Of a stretch of 64,000 nt of DNA, positions 1 to 8,269 are shown one piece after another. Both the position numbers and the translations under genes were made by a program. The first letter of the stretch is position 1; each line of letters opens with the position of its first letter. Below the pieces are notes generated by a model. The model was given only the letters and a program-made list of their open reading frames with translations, had not been told where the DNA came from and did no database searches. Source of the stretch: Pseudomonas sp. Choline-02u-1 (lineage in GTDB: Bacteria > Pseudomonadota > Gammaproteobacteria > Pseudomonadales > Pseudomonadaceae); NCBI RefSeq assembly GCF_002836515.1, contig NZ_PJBC01000001.1:162296-226295 (forward strand), read 5' to 3'.

Positions 1-339
1 TACGGCATCGAAACTGTCAGCATCCGCATCGGCTCTTCGTTCCCCGAGCCGCAGAACCGCCGGATGATGCACACCTGGCTGAGTTTCGACGACCTCACGC
101 AACTGCTCGAACGCTCGCTGTACACACCGAATGTCGGCCACACCGTGATCTATGGCATGTCAGCCAACAAAGACGTTTGGTGGGACAACCGCTACGCCAA
201 CCACCTCGGTTTCGAAGCCAAGGACACCTCCGAGGTGTTCCGCGACAAGGTCGAAGCGCAGCCGATGCCGGCCGACGATGATCCAGCGCGGATCTACCAG
301 GGCGGCGCCTTTGTTGCAGCAGGGCCTTTTGGCGATTGA
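1..339 (+). CDS. udh: Uronate dehydrogenase (NAD-dependent epimerase/dehydratase family), C-terminal part
   Basis: The reading frame is open from base 1, so only the last 112 residues of the protein are in the window; the 5' end lies upstream. The visible part has the SDR-extended C-terminal pattern RIGSSFPEPQNRRMMHTWLS followed by VIYGMSANKDVWWDN and F-AKD-AE-like text, which I recognise from bacterial uronate dehydrogenases (oxidation of galacturonate or glucuronate to the aldarolactone with NAD). The next genes encode an SMP-30-type lactonase and a TRAP transporter, which fits uptake and oxidation of hexuronates. The enzyme would be cytoplasmic. Assignment is by family resemblance and context; the NAD-binding N-terminus cannot be checked here. 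Confidence 0.8.
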   Translation, partial: YGIETVSIRIGSSFPEPQNRRMMHTWLSFDDLTQLLERSLYTPNVGHTVIYGMSANKDVWWDNRYANHLGFEAKDTSEVFRDKVEAQPMPADDDPARIYQGGAFVAAGPFGD

Positions 340-371
340 CCGCTCGACTTGATCCCCCTCCAATAAAAACC

Positions 372-1277
372 ATGGGAATGAGTATGCAAGCCGAATTGAT
401 CGTCGACGCCCGCAATGCGGTCGGTGAAAGCCCGGTCTGGGTGCCGCAGGAAAACGCGCTGTACTGGGTGGATATCCCCAACGGCGGACTGCAACGCTGG
501 AGCGCCGACACCGGGCATGTTGCGTCGTGGAAAGCCCCGCAAATGCTCGCCTGCATCACGCCCCACCGCAGCGGTGGCTGGGTGGCCGGCATGGAAAGCG
601 GCTTCTTTCGCCTGCACCCGCACAGTGATGGCAGCCTCGACAGCGAATTGCTTGCAACCGTCGAGCACAGTCGCCCCGACATGCGCCTCAACGATGGCCG
701 CTGCGACCGTCAGGGGCGTTTCTGGGCCGGCAGCATGGTGCTGAACATGGGCCTCAACGCGCCTGAAGGCCGGCTCTATCGCTACAGCGCTGGCCAGTCC
801 GGCGTGATCGAAGCGCAACTCGACGGCTTCATCGTGCCCAACGGCCTCGGCTTCAGCCCTGACGGCAAAACCATGTACCTGTCGGATTCGCACCCCAACG
901 TGCAACTGATCTGGGCTTTCGATTACGACAGCGAAACCGGCACGCCATCGAATCGCCGAATCTTCGTGGACATGAATCATTTCCCCGGCCGCCCCGATGG
1001 CGCCGCCGTGGATGCCGAAGGTTGCTATTGGATCTGCGCCAACGACGCGGGACTGATCCACCGCTTCGCCCCGGACGGGAGCCTGGATTTTTCACTGCAA
1101 GTGCCGGTAAAGAAACCGACCATGTGTGCCTTCGGCGGCAGCGACATGAGCACCCTGTTCGTCGCCTCGATTCGTCCCGGCGACGACCATGATCCGCAAT
1201 CCCTGGCCGGCGGCGTGTTCGCCCTGAAGCCTGGCGTCAAGGGCCTCGCCGAACCGCAATTCAACGATTTGCTTTAG
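372..1277 (+). CDS. SMP-30/gluconolactonase/LRE family lactonase
   Basis: A roughly 300-residue SMP-30/gluconolactonase beta-propeller. It begins with the family hallmark VGESPVWV and continues with RLNDGRCDRQGRFWAGSM and VPNGLGFSPDGKTMYLSDS, which carry the Glu, Asn and Asp residues that bind the divalent metal in this family. The preceding uronate dehydrogenase makes an aldarolactone, so ring opening of that lactone to galactarate or glucarate is the natural role. The frame stays open to a TTG at 336 overlapping the previous stop, but in-frame ATGs at 372, 378 and 384 begin the conserved part; I chose 372. Exact lactone preference cannot be read from sequence. Confidence 0.85.
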   Translation: MGMSMQAELIVDARNAVGESPVWVPQENALYWVDIPNGGLQRWSADTGHVASWKAPQMLACITPHRSGGWVAGMESGFFRLHPHSDGSLDSELLATVEHSRPDMRLNDGRCDRQGRFWAGSMVLNMGLNAPEGRLYRYSAGQSGVIEAQLDGFIVPNGLGFSPDGKTMYLSDSHPNVQLIWAFDYDSETGTPSNRRIFVDMNHFPGRPDGAAVDAEGCYWICANDAGLIHRFAPDGSLDFSLQVPVKKPTMCAFGGSDMSTLFVASIRPGDDHDPQSLAGGVFALKPGVKGLAEPQFNDLL

Positions 1278-1337
1278 ACCCTCTGCTGCACCGCTGCGCC
1301 CTGAACACAAAAATAACAAGACTGGAGACTCACCCCC

Positions 1338-2312
1338 ATGAACTTCAAACGCACCTTGCTCGCCGCTGCACTCCCGCTGATGTTCACCTTTGCTGGTGGC
1401 GCTCAGGCAGAAATGAAACTCAAATTTGCTGACATTCACCCCGCCGGTTATCCAACCGTAGTGGCCGAAAAATCCATGGGCGATACCCTGACCAAGGAAA
1501 CCAACGGCGAGCTGACGTTCCAATACTTCCCGGGCGGCGTGCTGGGTTCGGAAAAGGAAGTCATCGAGCAGATGCAGGTCGGTGCTGTCCAGTTGTCGCG
1601 CGTCAGCCTGGGGATCGTCGGCCCGGTGGTGCCGGACGTGAACGTGTTCAACATGCCGTTCATTTTCCGCGATCAGCAACACATGCGTAACGTCATCGAT
1701 GGCCCGGTGGGCGACGAGATCCTCGATAAAATCACCAACTCCGAATTCGGCCTGGTGGCTCTTGCGTGGATGGACGGCGGCACGCGCAACATCTACACCA
1801 AAAAACCAGTGCGCAAGCTCGAAGACCTCAAGGGCATGAAAATCCGTGTGCAGGGCAACCCGATGTTCATCGACATGATGAACGCCATGGGCGGTAACGG
1901 CATTGCCATGGACACTGGCGAGATCTTCAGCGCCCTGCAGACCGGCGTGATCGACGGCGCGGAAAACAACCCGCCGACCCTGCTCGAACACAACCACTTC
2001 CAGAACGCCAAGTTCTACAGCCTGACCGGTCACCTGATCCTGCCAGAGCCGATCGTGATGTCGAAAATCACCTGGGAAAAACTCACCCCGGATCAGCAGA
2101 CCCTGGTCAAGAAAGCCGCCAAGGCTGCCCAGGCTGAAGAACGCGTGTTGTGGGACAAGAAGTCCGCTGCCAGTGAAGAAAAGCTCAAGGCCGCCGGTGT
2201 CGAGTTCATCGAAGTCGACAAGAAACCCTTCTACGACGCCACCGCTCCAGTACGGGAAAAATACGGCGCGAAATACGCCGACCTGATCAAGAAAATCGAA
2301 GCCGTTCAGTAA
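1338..2312 (+). CDS. TRAP transporter substrate-binding protein, DctP family
   Basis: A 324-residue periplasmic solute receptor of the DctP family. The first 24 residues form a signal peptide (MNFKRTLLAAALPLM, ending GGAQA before EMKLKF). The mature part has the conserved Arg of DctP proteins in MKIRVQGNP and the helix LQTGVIDGAENNPPT. It is followed by the small and large TRAP membrane subunits, so this is the receptor of a complete tripartite sodium-driven importer. Location after uronate dehydrogenase and lactonase suggests hexuronate or aldarate as ligand, as in TRAP systems described for uronates; this is inferred from context. A GGAGA-type ribosome site precedes the ATG. Confidence 0.92.
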   Translation: MNFKRTLLAAALPLMFTFAGGAQAEMKLKFADIHPAGYPTVVAEKSMGDTLTKETNGELTFQYFPGGVLGSEKEVIEQMQVGAVQLSRVSLGIVGPVVPDVNVFNMPFIFRDQQHMRNVIDGPVGDEILDKITNSEFGLVALAWMDGGTRNIYTKKPVRKLEDLKGMKIRVQGNPMFIDMMNAMGGNGIAMDTGEIFSALQTGVIDGAENNPPTLLEHNHFQNAKFYSLTGHLILPEPIVMSKITWEKLTPDQQTLVKKAAKAAQAEERVLWDKKSAASEEKLKAAGVEFIEVDKKPFYDATAPVREKYGAKYADLIKKIEAVQ

Positions 2313-2387
2313 CGCCCCCCGCTCGTACTTTTGAAAAAGGCCCGGCGCACCTGATGACTCAGGCGCGCCCGGTTACGGTGGAACCCG

Positions 2388-2915
2388 ATGAAGAATTTGC
2401 TGCTGCGTATCAACGACAAGATCTACATGACGTGCATCTGGGTCGCCGGCCTTTCCGTCCTGGCGATTTCCCTGATGATTCCCTGGGGCGTGTTCGCCCG
2501 CTACGTGCTCGGCACTGGCTCGAGCTGGCCTGAGCCCACGGCGATTCTGCTGATGATGGTGTTCACCTTCATCGGTGCTGCCGCCAGTTACCGCGCCGGT
2601 GCGCACATGGCCGTGGCCATGCTCACCGACCGTATGCCAGCGCAGCTGAAATCCGCAGCGGCGATTTTCTCCCAACTGCTGATGGCGGCAATCTGCATCT
2701 TCATGACCATTTGGGGCGCCAAGTTGTGCATGTCCACCTGGAACCAGTTCATGGCCGCCCTGCCCGATCTGCGGGTTGGCGTGACCTACCTGCCGATTCC
2801 GCTGGGCGGCTTGCTGACGCTGATTTTCGTCCTGGAAAAACTCCTGCTCGGTGACCAGAGCAAACGTCGGGTCGTGCAGTTCGACCTGGTTGAAGAAAGT
2901 GAAGGTGCCGTTTAA
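2388..2915 (+). CDS. TRAP transporter small permease, DctQ family
   Basis: A 175-residue membrane protein with four hydrophobic segments (about residues 17-40, 50-70, 90-110 and 133-155) and the DctQ signature WPEPTAILLMMVFTFIGAA followed by RAGAHMAV. It is the small membrane subunit that holds together the receptor and the large permease of the TRAP importer. Its stop codon shares one base with the ATG of the next gene (TAATG), which indicates translational coupling with the large permease. Confidence 0.93.
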   Translation: MKNLLLRINDKIYMTCIWVAGLSVLAISLMIPWGVFARYVLGTGSSWPEPTAILLMMVFTFIGAAASYRAGAHMAVAMLTDRMPAQLKSAAAIFSQLLMAAICIFMTIWGAKLCMSTWNQFMAALPDLRVGVTYLPIPLGGLLTLIFVLEKLLLGDQSKRRVVQFDLVEESEGAV

Positions 2916-4195
2916 TGGACGCTCTGATTCTGCTGGGCAGTTTTATCGTGTTGATCCTGGTTGGCATGCCCGTCGCCTACGCGTTGGGCGCCGCCGCGCT
3001 GATCGGTGCATGGTGGATCGACATTCCATTCCAGGCGGTGATGATCCAGGTTGCCTCGGGGGTAAACAAATTCTCGCTGCTGGCCATTCCGTTCTTCGTA
3101 CTGGCCGGTGCGATCATGGCCGAGGGCGGCATGTCCCGCCGTCTGGTGGCGTGTGCCGGGGTGCTGGTCGGTTTCGTGCGCGGTGGCCTGTCACTGGTCA
3201 ACATTGTCGCGTCAACCTTCTTCGGTGCGATCTCCGGCTCTTCGGTGGCCGACACCGCTTCGGTGGGTTCAGTACTGATCCCGGAAATGGAACGCAAGGG
3301 CTACCCACGAGACTTCTCCACCGCCGTGACCGTCAGCGGTTCGGTGCAAGCCCTGCTGACGCCGCCAAGCCATAACTCGGTGCTCTACTCGCTGGCTGCC
3401 GGCGGTACGGTGTCGATTGCTTCGCTGTTCATGGCCGGCATTGTCCCGGGCTTGATGATGAGCGCGTGCCTGATGGTGCTGTGCCTGATCTTCGCGAAAA
3501 AGCGCAACTACCCCAAGGGCGAAGTGATCCCGATGCGCCAGGCGCTGAAAATCGTCGGTGAAGCGCTGTGGGGCATGATGGCCATGGTGATCATTCTTGG
3601 CGGCATCCTCTCGGGGATTTTCACCGCCACTGAATCGGCAGCCATCGCGGTGCTGTGGTCGTTCTTCGTGACCATGTTCATTTATCGCGATTACAAATGG
3701 AGCGAGCTGCCCAAGCTGATGCACCGCACCGTGCGGACGATTTCCATCGTGATGATCCTGATCGGTTTCGCTGCCAGCTTCGGCTACGTCATGACCCTGA
3801 TGCAGATCCCGGCGAAGATCACCACGCTGTTTCTGACCCTGTCGGACAATCGTTACGTGATCCTGATGTGCATCAACGTCATGCTGCTGTTGCTGGGCAC
3901 GGTGATGGACATGGCGCCGCTGATCCTGATCCTTACACCGATCCTGATGCCGGTGATTCTGGGGATCGGAGTCGACCCGGTGCAGTTCGGCATGATCATG
4001 CTGGTCAATCTGGGGATCGGATTGATAACACCGCCGGTGGGAGCCGTGCTGTTCGTCGGTTCGGCGATCGGCAAAGTCAGCATCGAAAGCACCGTAAAAG
4101 CACTGCTGCCGTTCTACGCCGTGCTGTTCATGGTGCTGCTGCTCGTCACCTACGTGCCGGCCATTTCGCTGTGGCTGCCGCACCTGGTGTTGTAA
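2915..4195 (+). CDS. TRAP transporter large permease, DctM family
   Basis: A 426-residue inner-membrane protein with about twelve hydrophobic segments, the usual length for DctM. It contains the family pattern GAISGSSVADTASVGSVLIPEM near residues 105-127 and a second conserved stretch TPPVGAVLFVGSAIG near residue 370. It forms the sodium-coupled transport channel of the TRAP system. The gene starts on the last base of the small-subunit stop codon and ends the operon, being followed within 10 bases by a strong hairpin terminator. Confidence 0.94.
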   Translation: MDALILLGSFIVLILVGMPVAYALGAAALIGAWWIDIPFQAVMIQVASGVNKFSLLAIPFFVLAGAIMAEGGMSRRLVACAGVLVGFVRGGLSLVNIVASTFFGAISGSSVADTASVGSVLIPEMERKGYPRDFSTAVTVSGSVQALLTPPSHNSVLYSLAAGGTVSIASLFMAGIVPGLMMSACLMVLCLIFAKKRNYPKGEVIPMRQALKIVGEALWGMMAMVIILGGILSGIFTATESAAIAVLWSFFVTMFIYRDYKWSELPKLMHRTVRTISIVMILIGFAASFGYVMTLMQIPAKITTLFLTLSDNRYVILMCINVMLLLLGTVMDMAPLILILTPILMPVILGIGVDPVQFGMIMLVNLGIGLITPPVGAVLFVGSAIGKVSIESTVKALLPFYAVLFMVLLLVTYVPAISLWLPHLVL

Positions 4196-4204
4196 ACCGC
4201 TGAG

Positions 4205-4241
4205 AAGATCGCAGCCTCGTGCAAGGAGGCTGCGATCTTTT
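4205..4241. terminator. Rho-independent terminator after TRAP operon
   Basis: Perfect 14-bp stem (arms 4205-4218 and 4226-4239, AAGATCGCAGCCTC and its complement) with a 7-base loop, ending in TTTT. It sits between the convergent TRAP large permease and TauE genes, and the arms begin and end in A/T runs, so it can serve both strands. Confidence 0.9.
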
Positions 4242-4246
4242 GCTCT

Positions 4247-5047
4247 TCACGCCCGCAACAACATGTACCCTGCCACCACCAGACAGACACTGGCAAACCC
4301 CACCTGCAACGCCCGCGCCGGCACCTGCGCGCACAGCCTGCGGCCGATGATCATGCCGACGATGCTGGCGACAATGAAGGCTGCGCCCTGGTTGTCGATG
4401 CGCACGCCCGCCTGAAACGAGCCGATCACGCCGATCGCTGAAATCAGACTGATCACCATCAAGGACGTGGCGACGATACCGCGCATTTGCACATCGGTCA
4501 GTTGCTTGAAGGCCGGGACGATCAGGAACCCGCCACCGACGCCGAGCAATCCCGAGACCACACCGGTAATCGCCCCCAGAGCAGCCAGCGTGGCGGTGCA
4601 TTTGGTGGTCCAGTCGAAGCGTCCGGTCTGCTCGTTGAGCATGCAGTTCTTCTGGCCCCAACTGGCATGGCCGTGATCGCTCGGTCCCGCTTGCTGACGC
4701 TCTTTACGCAACATTCGCCAGGCCACCAGGACCATCAGCAGGCTGAACAGGATCATCAGAACCTTCTCCGGCAACTGATGTGCAAAGTAGATCCCCAGCG
4801 GCGAAAACACCGCGCCCAATGCTGCGATCAATAACGCCGCACGGTAACGCACCAGACCACGTCGCAAACCGTCAATGGCCCCGATCGCCGCCGCGCTGCC
4901 GACCGCAAACAGGGCCACCGGCGCCGCTTGCGTCATCGTCCAGCCCAGCCCGAGCACCAGCGCCGGCACGGCGAGAATCCCGCCACCCGCGCCGGTCAGG
5001 CCGAGGACCAACCCCATCACTACGCCAAACAGACTTGCCAGCAACAT
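4247..5047 (-). CDS. Sulfite exporter TauE/SafE family protein
   Basis: A 266-residue polytopic membrane protein with about eight hydrophobic segments arranged as two similar halves. Each half begins with a glycine-rich motif: GLTGAGGGILAVPALVLGLG near residue 18 and SGLLGVGGGFLIVPAF near residue 165. This is the TauE/SafE (DUF81) pattern; members move sulfite, thiosulfate or sulfoacetate. Its position 9 bases after the sulfide:quinone oxidoreductase gene and in the BigR-controlled locus suggests export of sulfite or thiosulfate formed during sulfide oxidation, which is the described role of the equivalent gene in bigR operons. Substrate is inferred. Confidence 0.9.
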   Translation of the reverse strand: MLLASLFGVVMGLVLGLTGAGGGILAVPALVLGLGWTMTQAAPVALFAVGSAAAIGAIDGLRRGLVRYRAALLIAALGAVFSPLGIYFAHQLPEKVLMILFSLLMVLVAWRMLRKERQQAGPSDHGHASWGQKNCMLNEQTGRFDWTTKCTATLAALGAITGVVSGLLGVGGGFLIVPAFKQLTDVQMRGIVATSLMVISLISAIGVIGSFQAGVRIDNQGAAFIVASIVGMIIGRRLCAQVPARALQVGFASVCLVVAGYMLLRA

Positions 5048-5056
5048 AGGGTTTTC

Positions 5057-6301
5057 TCAGTCGACCTTGGACAGACGCGTCAGCCACTCGCGGCCCTTGA
5101 GCATGCCGTGCCAGTAGAACCATGGCAGCCATGTTGCTTTCAGCCACCACGCCGACCGCCGGGGTACGGTCGGATCCAGCGGGAAAGTCGGCAGCAGTTT
5201 GCCGCCATAGCCGAACTCGGCGAGGATCACCTTGCCCTTCTCCACCGTCAGCGGGCACGAGCCGTAGCCGTCGTACTTGAGTGGCAGCGGCTGTTTTTTG
5301 CGTGCGGCCAGAAGGTTTTGCGCAACGACGACAACCTGCTTGCGCACCGCGGCCGCGGTTTTCGCGTTGCTGGTGCCGCAGATATCGCCCAGGGCGAACA
5401 CTTCGCGATAGCGCGGATGCTGCAGGCTGTGCGGATCGACCTCACACCACCCGCCGGCATCGGCCAGCGGGCTCTGCGCGATGAAGTCCGGCGACACCTG
5501 GGGTGGGACGACGTGGAGCAGATCAAAGGTTTTCGCTACGCGGCTGACGTTGTCATCGGCATCTTTGACTTCAAACCACGCGGTTTGCGCCGGGCCATCG
5601 ACCTTGACGAGGTTTGAGTTGAACGCGAGTTGCGCGTTGTACTGTTCGATATATTTCATCAGCGGCGGCACGAAGGTCGGCACGCCAAACAGTGCGGCGC
5701 CGGCGAGATTGAATTCAACATTGATGTTGTGCAGCACCGCGCTTTTGCGCCAATGGTCGCAGGACAGGTACAGGGCTTTTTGCGGCGCGCCGGCGCATTT
5801 GATCGGCATCGCCGGCTGGGTGAACAGCGCCCGGCCGTCGCGCAGTTTCTGCACTTGATCCCAAGTGTATTGGGCGTGTTGATAGCTGTAGTTGGAAGTG
5901 ACGCCGTGCTGACCGAGGCTTTCCTGCAACCCTTCGATTTTCTCCCAGGCCAGGCGCAGGCCGGGACAGACGATCAGGTTCTGATAGCTGACGGTGCGTT
6001 GATCATCGAGGGTGAGCTGGCGGCTTTGCGGGTCGATGGCGCTGACGCTGGCCTGAATCCAGGTCGCCTGTCGCGGCATGACTTTGCTCATCGGTCTGAC
6101 GGTGTCTTTCACATCGAAAGCGCCGCCGCCGACCAGCGTCCATGCCGGTTGGTAGTAGTGCTGTGAGCTCGGTTCGATCACGGTGATGTTGAGATGCGGG
6201 TCACGCTTGAGCAGGCTGGCGACTAGACCGATGCCGGCCGTCCCGCCGCCGATGACCACGATGTCTGCACTGATGGATGGGCCCCAGTGTTGATCGTTCA
6301 T
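5057..6301 (-). CDS. sqr: Type II sulfide:quinone oxidoreductase
   Basis: A 414-residue FAD enzyme. The dinucleotide-binding motif VVIGGGTAGIGLVASL is at residues 15-30. Two features mark it as the mitochondrial-like type II sulfide:quinone reductase: PIKCAGAPQKALYLS (Cys169) and YGSCPLTV followed by KVILAEFGYGGKLLPTFP (Cys349), the cysteine pair that forms the active-site trisulfide or disulfide. A second FAD-binding stretch, ALGDICG, precedes KTAAAVRKQ. It oxidises sulfide and passes electrons to the quinone pool at the inner membrane. A seven-codon upstream extension to 6322 exists, but the ATG at 6301 begins the conserved part. It lies between tauE and the BigR-like regulator gene. Confidence 0.9.
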   Translation of the reverse strand: MNDQHWGPSISADIVVIGGGTAGIGLVASLLKRDPHLNITVIEPSSQHYYQPAWTLVGGGAFDVKDTVRPMSKVMPRQATWIQASVSAIDPQSRQLTLDDQRTVSYQNLIVCPGLRLAWEKIEGLQESLGQHGVTSNYSYQHAQYTWDQVQKLRDGRALFTQPAMPIKCAGAPQKALYLSCDHWRKSAVLHNINVEFNLAGAALFGVPTFVPPLMKYIEQYNAQLAFNSNLVKVDGPAQTAWFEVKDADDNVSRVAKTFDLLHVVPPQVSPDFIAQSPLADAGGWCEVDPHSLQHPRYREVFALGDICGTSNAKTAAAVRKQVVVVAQNLLAARKKQPLPLKYDGYGSCPLTVEKGKVILAEFGYGGKLLPTFPLDPTVPRRSAWWLKATWLPWFYWHGMLKGREWLTRLSKVD

Positions 6302-6353
6302 TGCTTGTTCCTTTTGCTGCACGCAAGGGTTTCAGTCTTCACACCCCAAAGCA

Positions 6354-6443
6354 GTGTGGGAGCGGGCTCGCTCGCGAAGGCGGCGTGTCAGGCAATGAAT
6401 GTTCGACTGACACGCCGCTTTCGCGAGCAAGCCCGCTCCCACA
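6354..6443. repeat. REP pair (BIME) between bigR-like and sqr genes
   Basis: Two REP palindromes face each other: GTGTGGGAGCGGGCTCGC with TCGCGAAGGC at about 6354-6383 and its inverse CGCTTTCGCGAGCAAGCCCG ending CTCCCACA at about 6412-6441, enclosing a 28-base spacer. The whole 90 bases can fold into one long hairpin in the transcript running from the regulator into the sulfide oxidoreductase gene. Confidence 0.9.
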
Positions 6444-6468
6444 ACTGAAAGGGTGTGATAGCTGGCAT

Positions 6469-6816
6469 TTATAGCTGTTCCCAGCTTTTGAGCACCGCTC
6501 CGCAATAAAGCCCCGAGAGGGTCTTCATCACCTGGATCACTTCGTGACTGGCCAGGCCGTAGAAAATGTATTTGCCTTCCCGGCGAGTCGCGACCAGCCC
6601 TTCGTCGCGCAAGATACCCAGTTGCTGGGACAGCGTCGGCTGGCGTACGCCGGTCATCGTTTCCAGCTCGCCGACGTTGCGTTCGCCTTGAGTCAGTTGG
6701 CAGAGAATCAACAAGCGATCCTCATTGGCCAGCGCTTTGAGCAGCGCGCAGGCTTTGGACGCCGAGGCGCGTAGTTGGGCGACTTCACATTCGGTCAGAC
6801 TGGATTGCATTTGCAC
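6469..6816 (-). CDS. bigR: ArsR-family sulfide/persulfide sensor, BigR/SqrR type
   Basis: A 115-residue winged-helix repressor. The ArsR helix-turn-helix is at residues 25-80 (LKALANEDRLLILCQL, then VRQPTLSQQLGILRDEGLV and the wing RREGKYIFYGL). It has four cysteines; Cys39 in the LILCQL helix and Cys105 near the C-terminus (LYCGAV) are 66 residues apart, the same spacing as the Cys pair of the BigR thiol switch that forms a disulfide or polysulfide bridge and releases DNA. Neighbours are sulfide oxidation genes on the same strand and a persulfide-dioxygenase-like gene diverging. It probably represses both sides from the operator at 6848-6863. Confidence 0.88.
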   Translation of the reverse strand: MQMQSSLTECEVAQLRASASKACALLKALANEDRLLILCQLTQGERNVGELETMTGVRQPTLSQQLGILRDEGLVATRREGKYIFYGLASHEVIQVMKTLSGLYCGAVLKSWEQL

Positions 6817-6847
6817 GAGGCCTTGAAGGTCACTTAAGCTGCGAACA

Positions 6848-6863
6848 TTATGTTTTTACATAA
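6848..6863. promoter_or_regulatory. Candidate BigR operator
   Basis: Perfect inverted repeat TTATGT-TTTT-ACATAA in a short AT-rich island inside GC-rich DNA. It lies 31 bases upstream of the regulator start and 39 bases upstream of the divergent hydrolase start, the position expected for an autoregulated operator controlling both directions. Confidence 0.7.
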
Positions 6864-6902
6864 ACTGTTGCAACCCGAAATTCCCCAGCACAGGTTTCTG
6901 CC

Positions 6903-7766
6903 ATGCCCGCCCTGATTGAAGCGTTTCTCGACCCCGCCTCCTCGACCTACAGCTATGTGGTCTACGAAGCCGACGGCGGGCATTGCGCAGTCGTCGACCC
7001 GGTGCTCGATTACGACGGAGCCGCCGGGCGCACCGGCACTGTGCAGGCGGACAAGATTGTCGCGTTCGTGCGGGCACACCGCCTGCAGGTGCAGTGGTTG
7101 CTGGAAACTCACGCTCACGCCGATCACCTGTCAGCCGCGCCTTATTTGCGTCGGGAGCTGGGCGGCAAGATCGCCATTGGCGAATCGATCAGCAAAGTGC
7201 AGAACGTGTTCAAGGCGCTGTTCAATCTCGAGCCGGAATTTCGCGTCGATGGCTCGCAATTCGACCATCTGTTTGCACCGAATGAGTCGTTCATGATCGG
7301 CAATCTCAAGGCCACTGCCCTGCACGTGCCCGGCCATACCCCAGCGGACATGGCCTATCTGATCGGCGGTGACCAGATCCTCGTTGGCGACACCCTGTTC
7401 ATGCCCGATGTCGGCACCGCGCGCTGCGATTTCCCCGGCGGCAATGCGCAGCAATTGTTCAAATCGATCCAGAAGCTGTTGGCTTTCCCGGCCAGCGTGA
7501 CGCTTTACGTCTGCCACGATTACCCGCCCGAGGGCCGCGCCTCACAATGCCGGACCACGGTCGGCGAACAGCGCAAAAACAATATTCATGTACACGACGG
7601 CATCGATGAAGCGGCGTTTGTCCAGATGCGTAACCAGCGTGATGCCGGGCTTGGAATGCCGACGTTGCTGCTGCCGGCCATTCAGGTAAATGTGCGCGCG
7701 GGAAACCTGCCAGCGGCCGAAGACAACGGCGTTGTGTACTTGAAAATCCCGCTCAACAAACTCTGA
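6903..7766 (+). CDS. Metallo-beta-lactamase-fold persulfide dioxygenase-like hydrolase (Blh type)
   Basis: A 287-residue metallo-beta-lactamase-fold protein. The metal motif THAHADHL gives His70, His72, Asp74 and His75, followed by the further ligands in HVPGHTPADMAYL, GDTLFMPDVGTARCDFPGG and YVCHDYPP. That order, and the single-metal style GDTLF..D.G..R.DFP motif, is typical of ETHE1-like persulfide dioxygenases and of Blh proteins of bigR operons, which turn glutathione persulfide into sulfite. It diverges from the BigR-like regulator gene, and the sulfite it would form could leave through the TauE-type exporter. Cytoplasmic; no signal peptide seen. Confidence 0.88.
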   Translation: MPALIEAFLDPASSTYSYVVYEADGGHCAVVDPVLDYDGAAGRTGTVQADKIVAFVRAHRLQVQWLLETHAHADHLSAAPYLRRELGGKIAIGESISKVQNVFKALFNLEPEFRVDGSQFDHLFAPNESFMIGNLKATALHVPGHTPADMAYLIGGDQILVGDTLFMPDVGTARCDFPGGNAQQLFKSIQKLLAFPASVTLYVCHDYPPEGRASQCRTTVGEQRKNNIHVHDGIDEAAFVQMRNQRDAGLGMPTLLLPAIQVNVRAGNLPAAEDNGVVYLKIPLNKL

Positions 7767-7791
7767 CACACGACATCGCAGCCGGTCCGCT

Positions 7792-8247
7792 TCATCCCCC
7801 GCGTGTCACCAGCTTTCGGTGGCAATCGGCCGGAGTCAGCACTGCGCCGGCCGCCGAACGCACCGCTATGGTTTCGACGGGCTCGGCCCGCTCGTTGTCG
7901 AGCAACACCGAATGCTCCTCGCCTTGCGCGAACAGGAAGCGCTCGCCCCACTGGCGCAGGCTGACGACGATCGGAAACACCGCGCGGCCCATGTCGGTGA
8001 GCACGTATTCCTTGTAAGCACTGCCGTCGGACGCCGGTTGAATCTGCAATACACCGAGCTCGGCGAGCATTTTCAGTTTGACCGAGAGGATGTTCTTCGC
8101 CAGGCCCAGTCGCTTCTGGAATTCGCTGAACCGGCGTACGTCATCGAACGCATCGCGAATGATCATCAAGGCCCAGCGATCGCCGATCGCTTCAAGGGTC
8201 CGGGCGACGGGGCATTCGCTCTGAGCCAGTAATTGCTGTCGGGCCAT
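7792..8247 (-). CDS. HxlR-family transcriptional regulator
   Basis: A 151-residue winged-helix protein with the HxlR pattern CPVARTLEAIGDRWALMIIRD (Cys near residue 11), then FSEFQKRLGLAKNILSVKLKML and the wing YVLTDMGRAVFPIV. I chose the ATG at 8247 because AGGAGCAAC precedes it directly; the open frame continues 34 codons further without such a site. It diverges from an MFS efflux-like gene, the usual layout for a local repressor of that transporter. The C-terminal 45 residues are less conserved. The inducer is unknown. Confidence 0.9.
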   Translation of the reverse strand: MARQQLLAQSECPVARTLEAIGDRWALMIIRDAFDDVRRFSEFQKRLGLAKNILSVKLKMLAELGVLQIQPASDGSAYKEYVLTDMGRAVFPIVVSLRQWGERFLFAQGEEHSVLLDNERAEPVETIAVRSAAGAVLTPADCHRKLVTRGG

Positions 8248-8269
8248 GTTGCTCCTGGGGTGGTCGCTG

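Noticed and set aside
294..1061. 255-codon minus-strand frame
   Set aside because: Antisense to the SMP-30-type lactonase, no motifs and no ribosome site.
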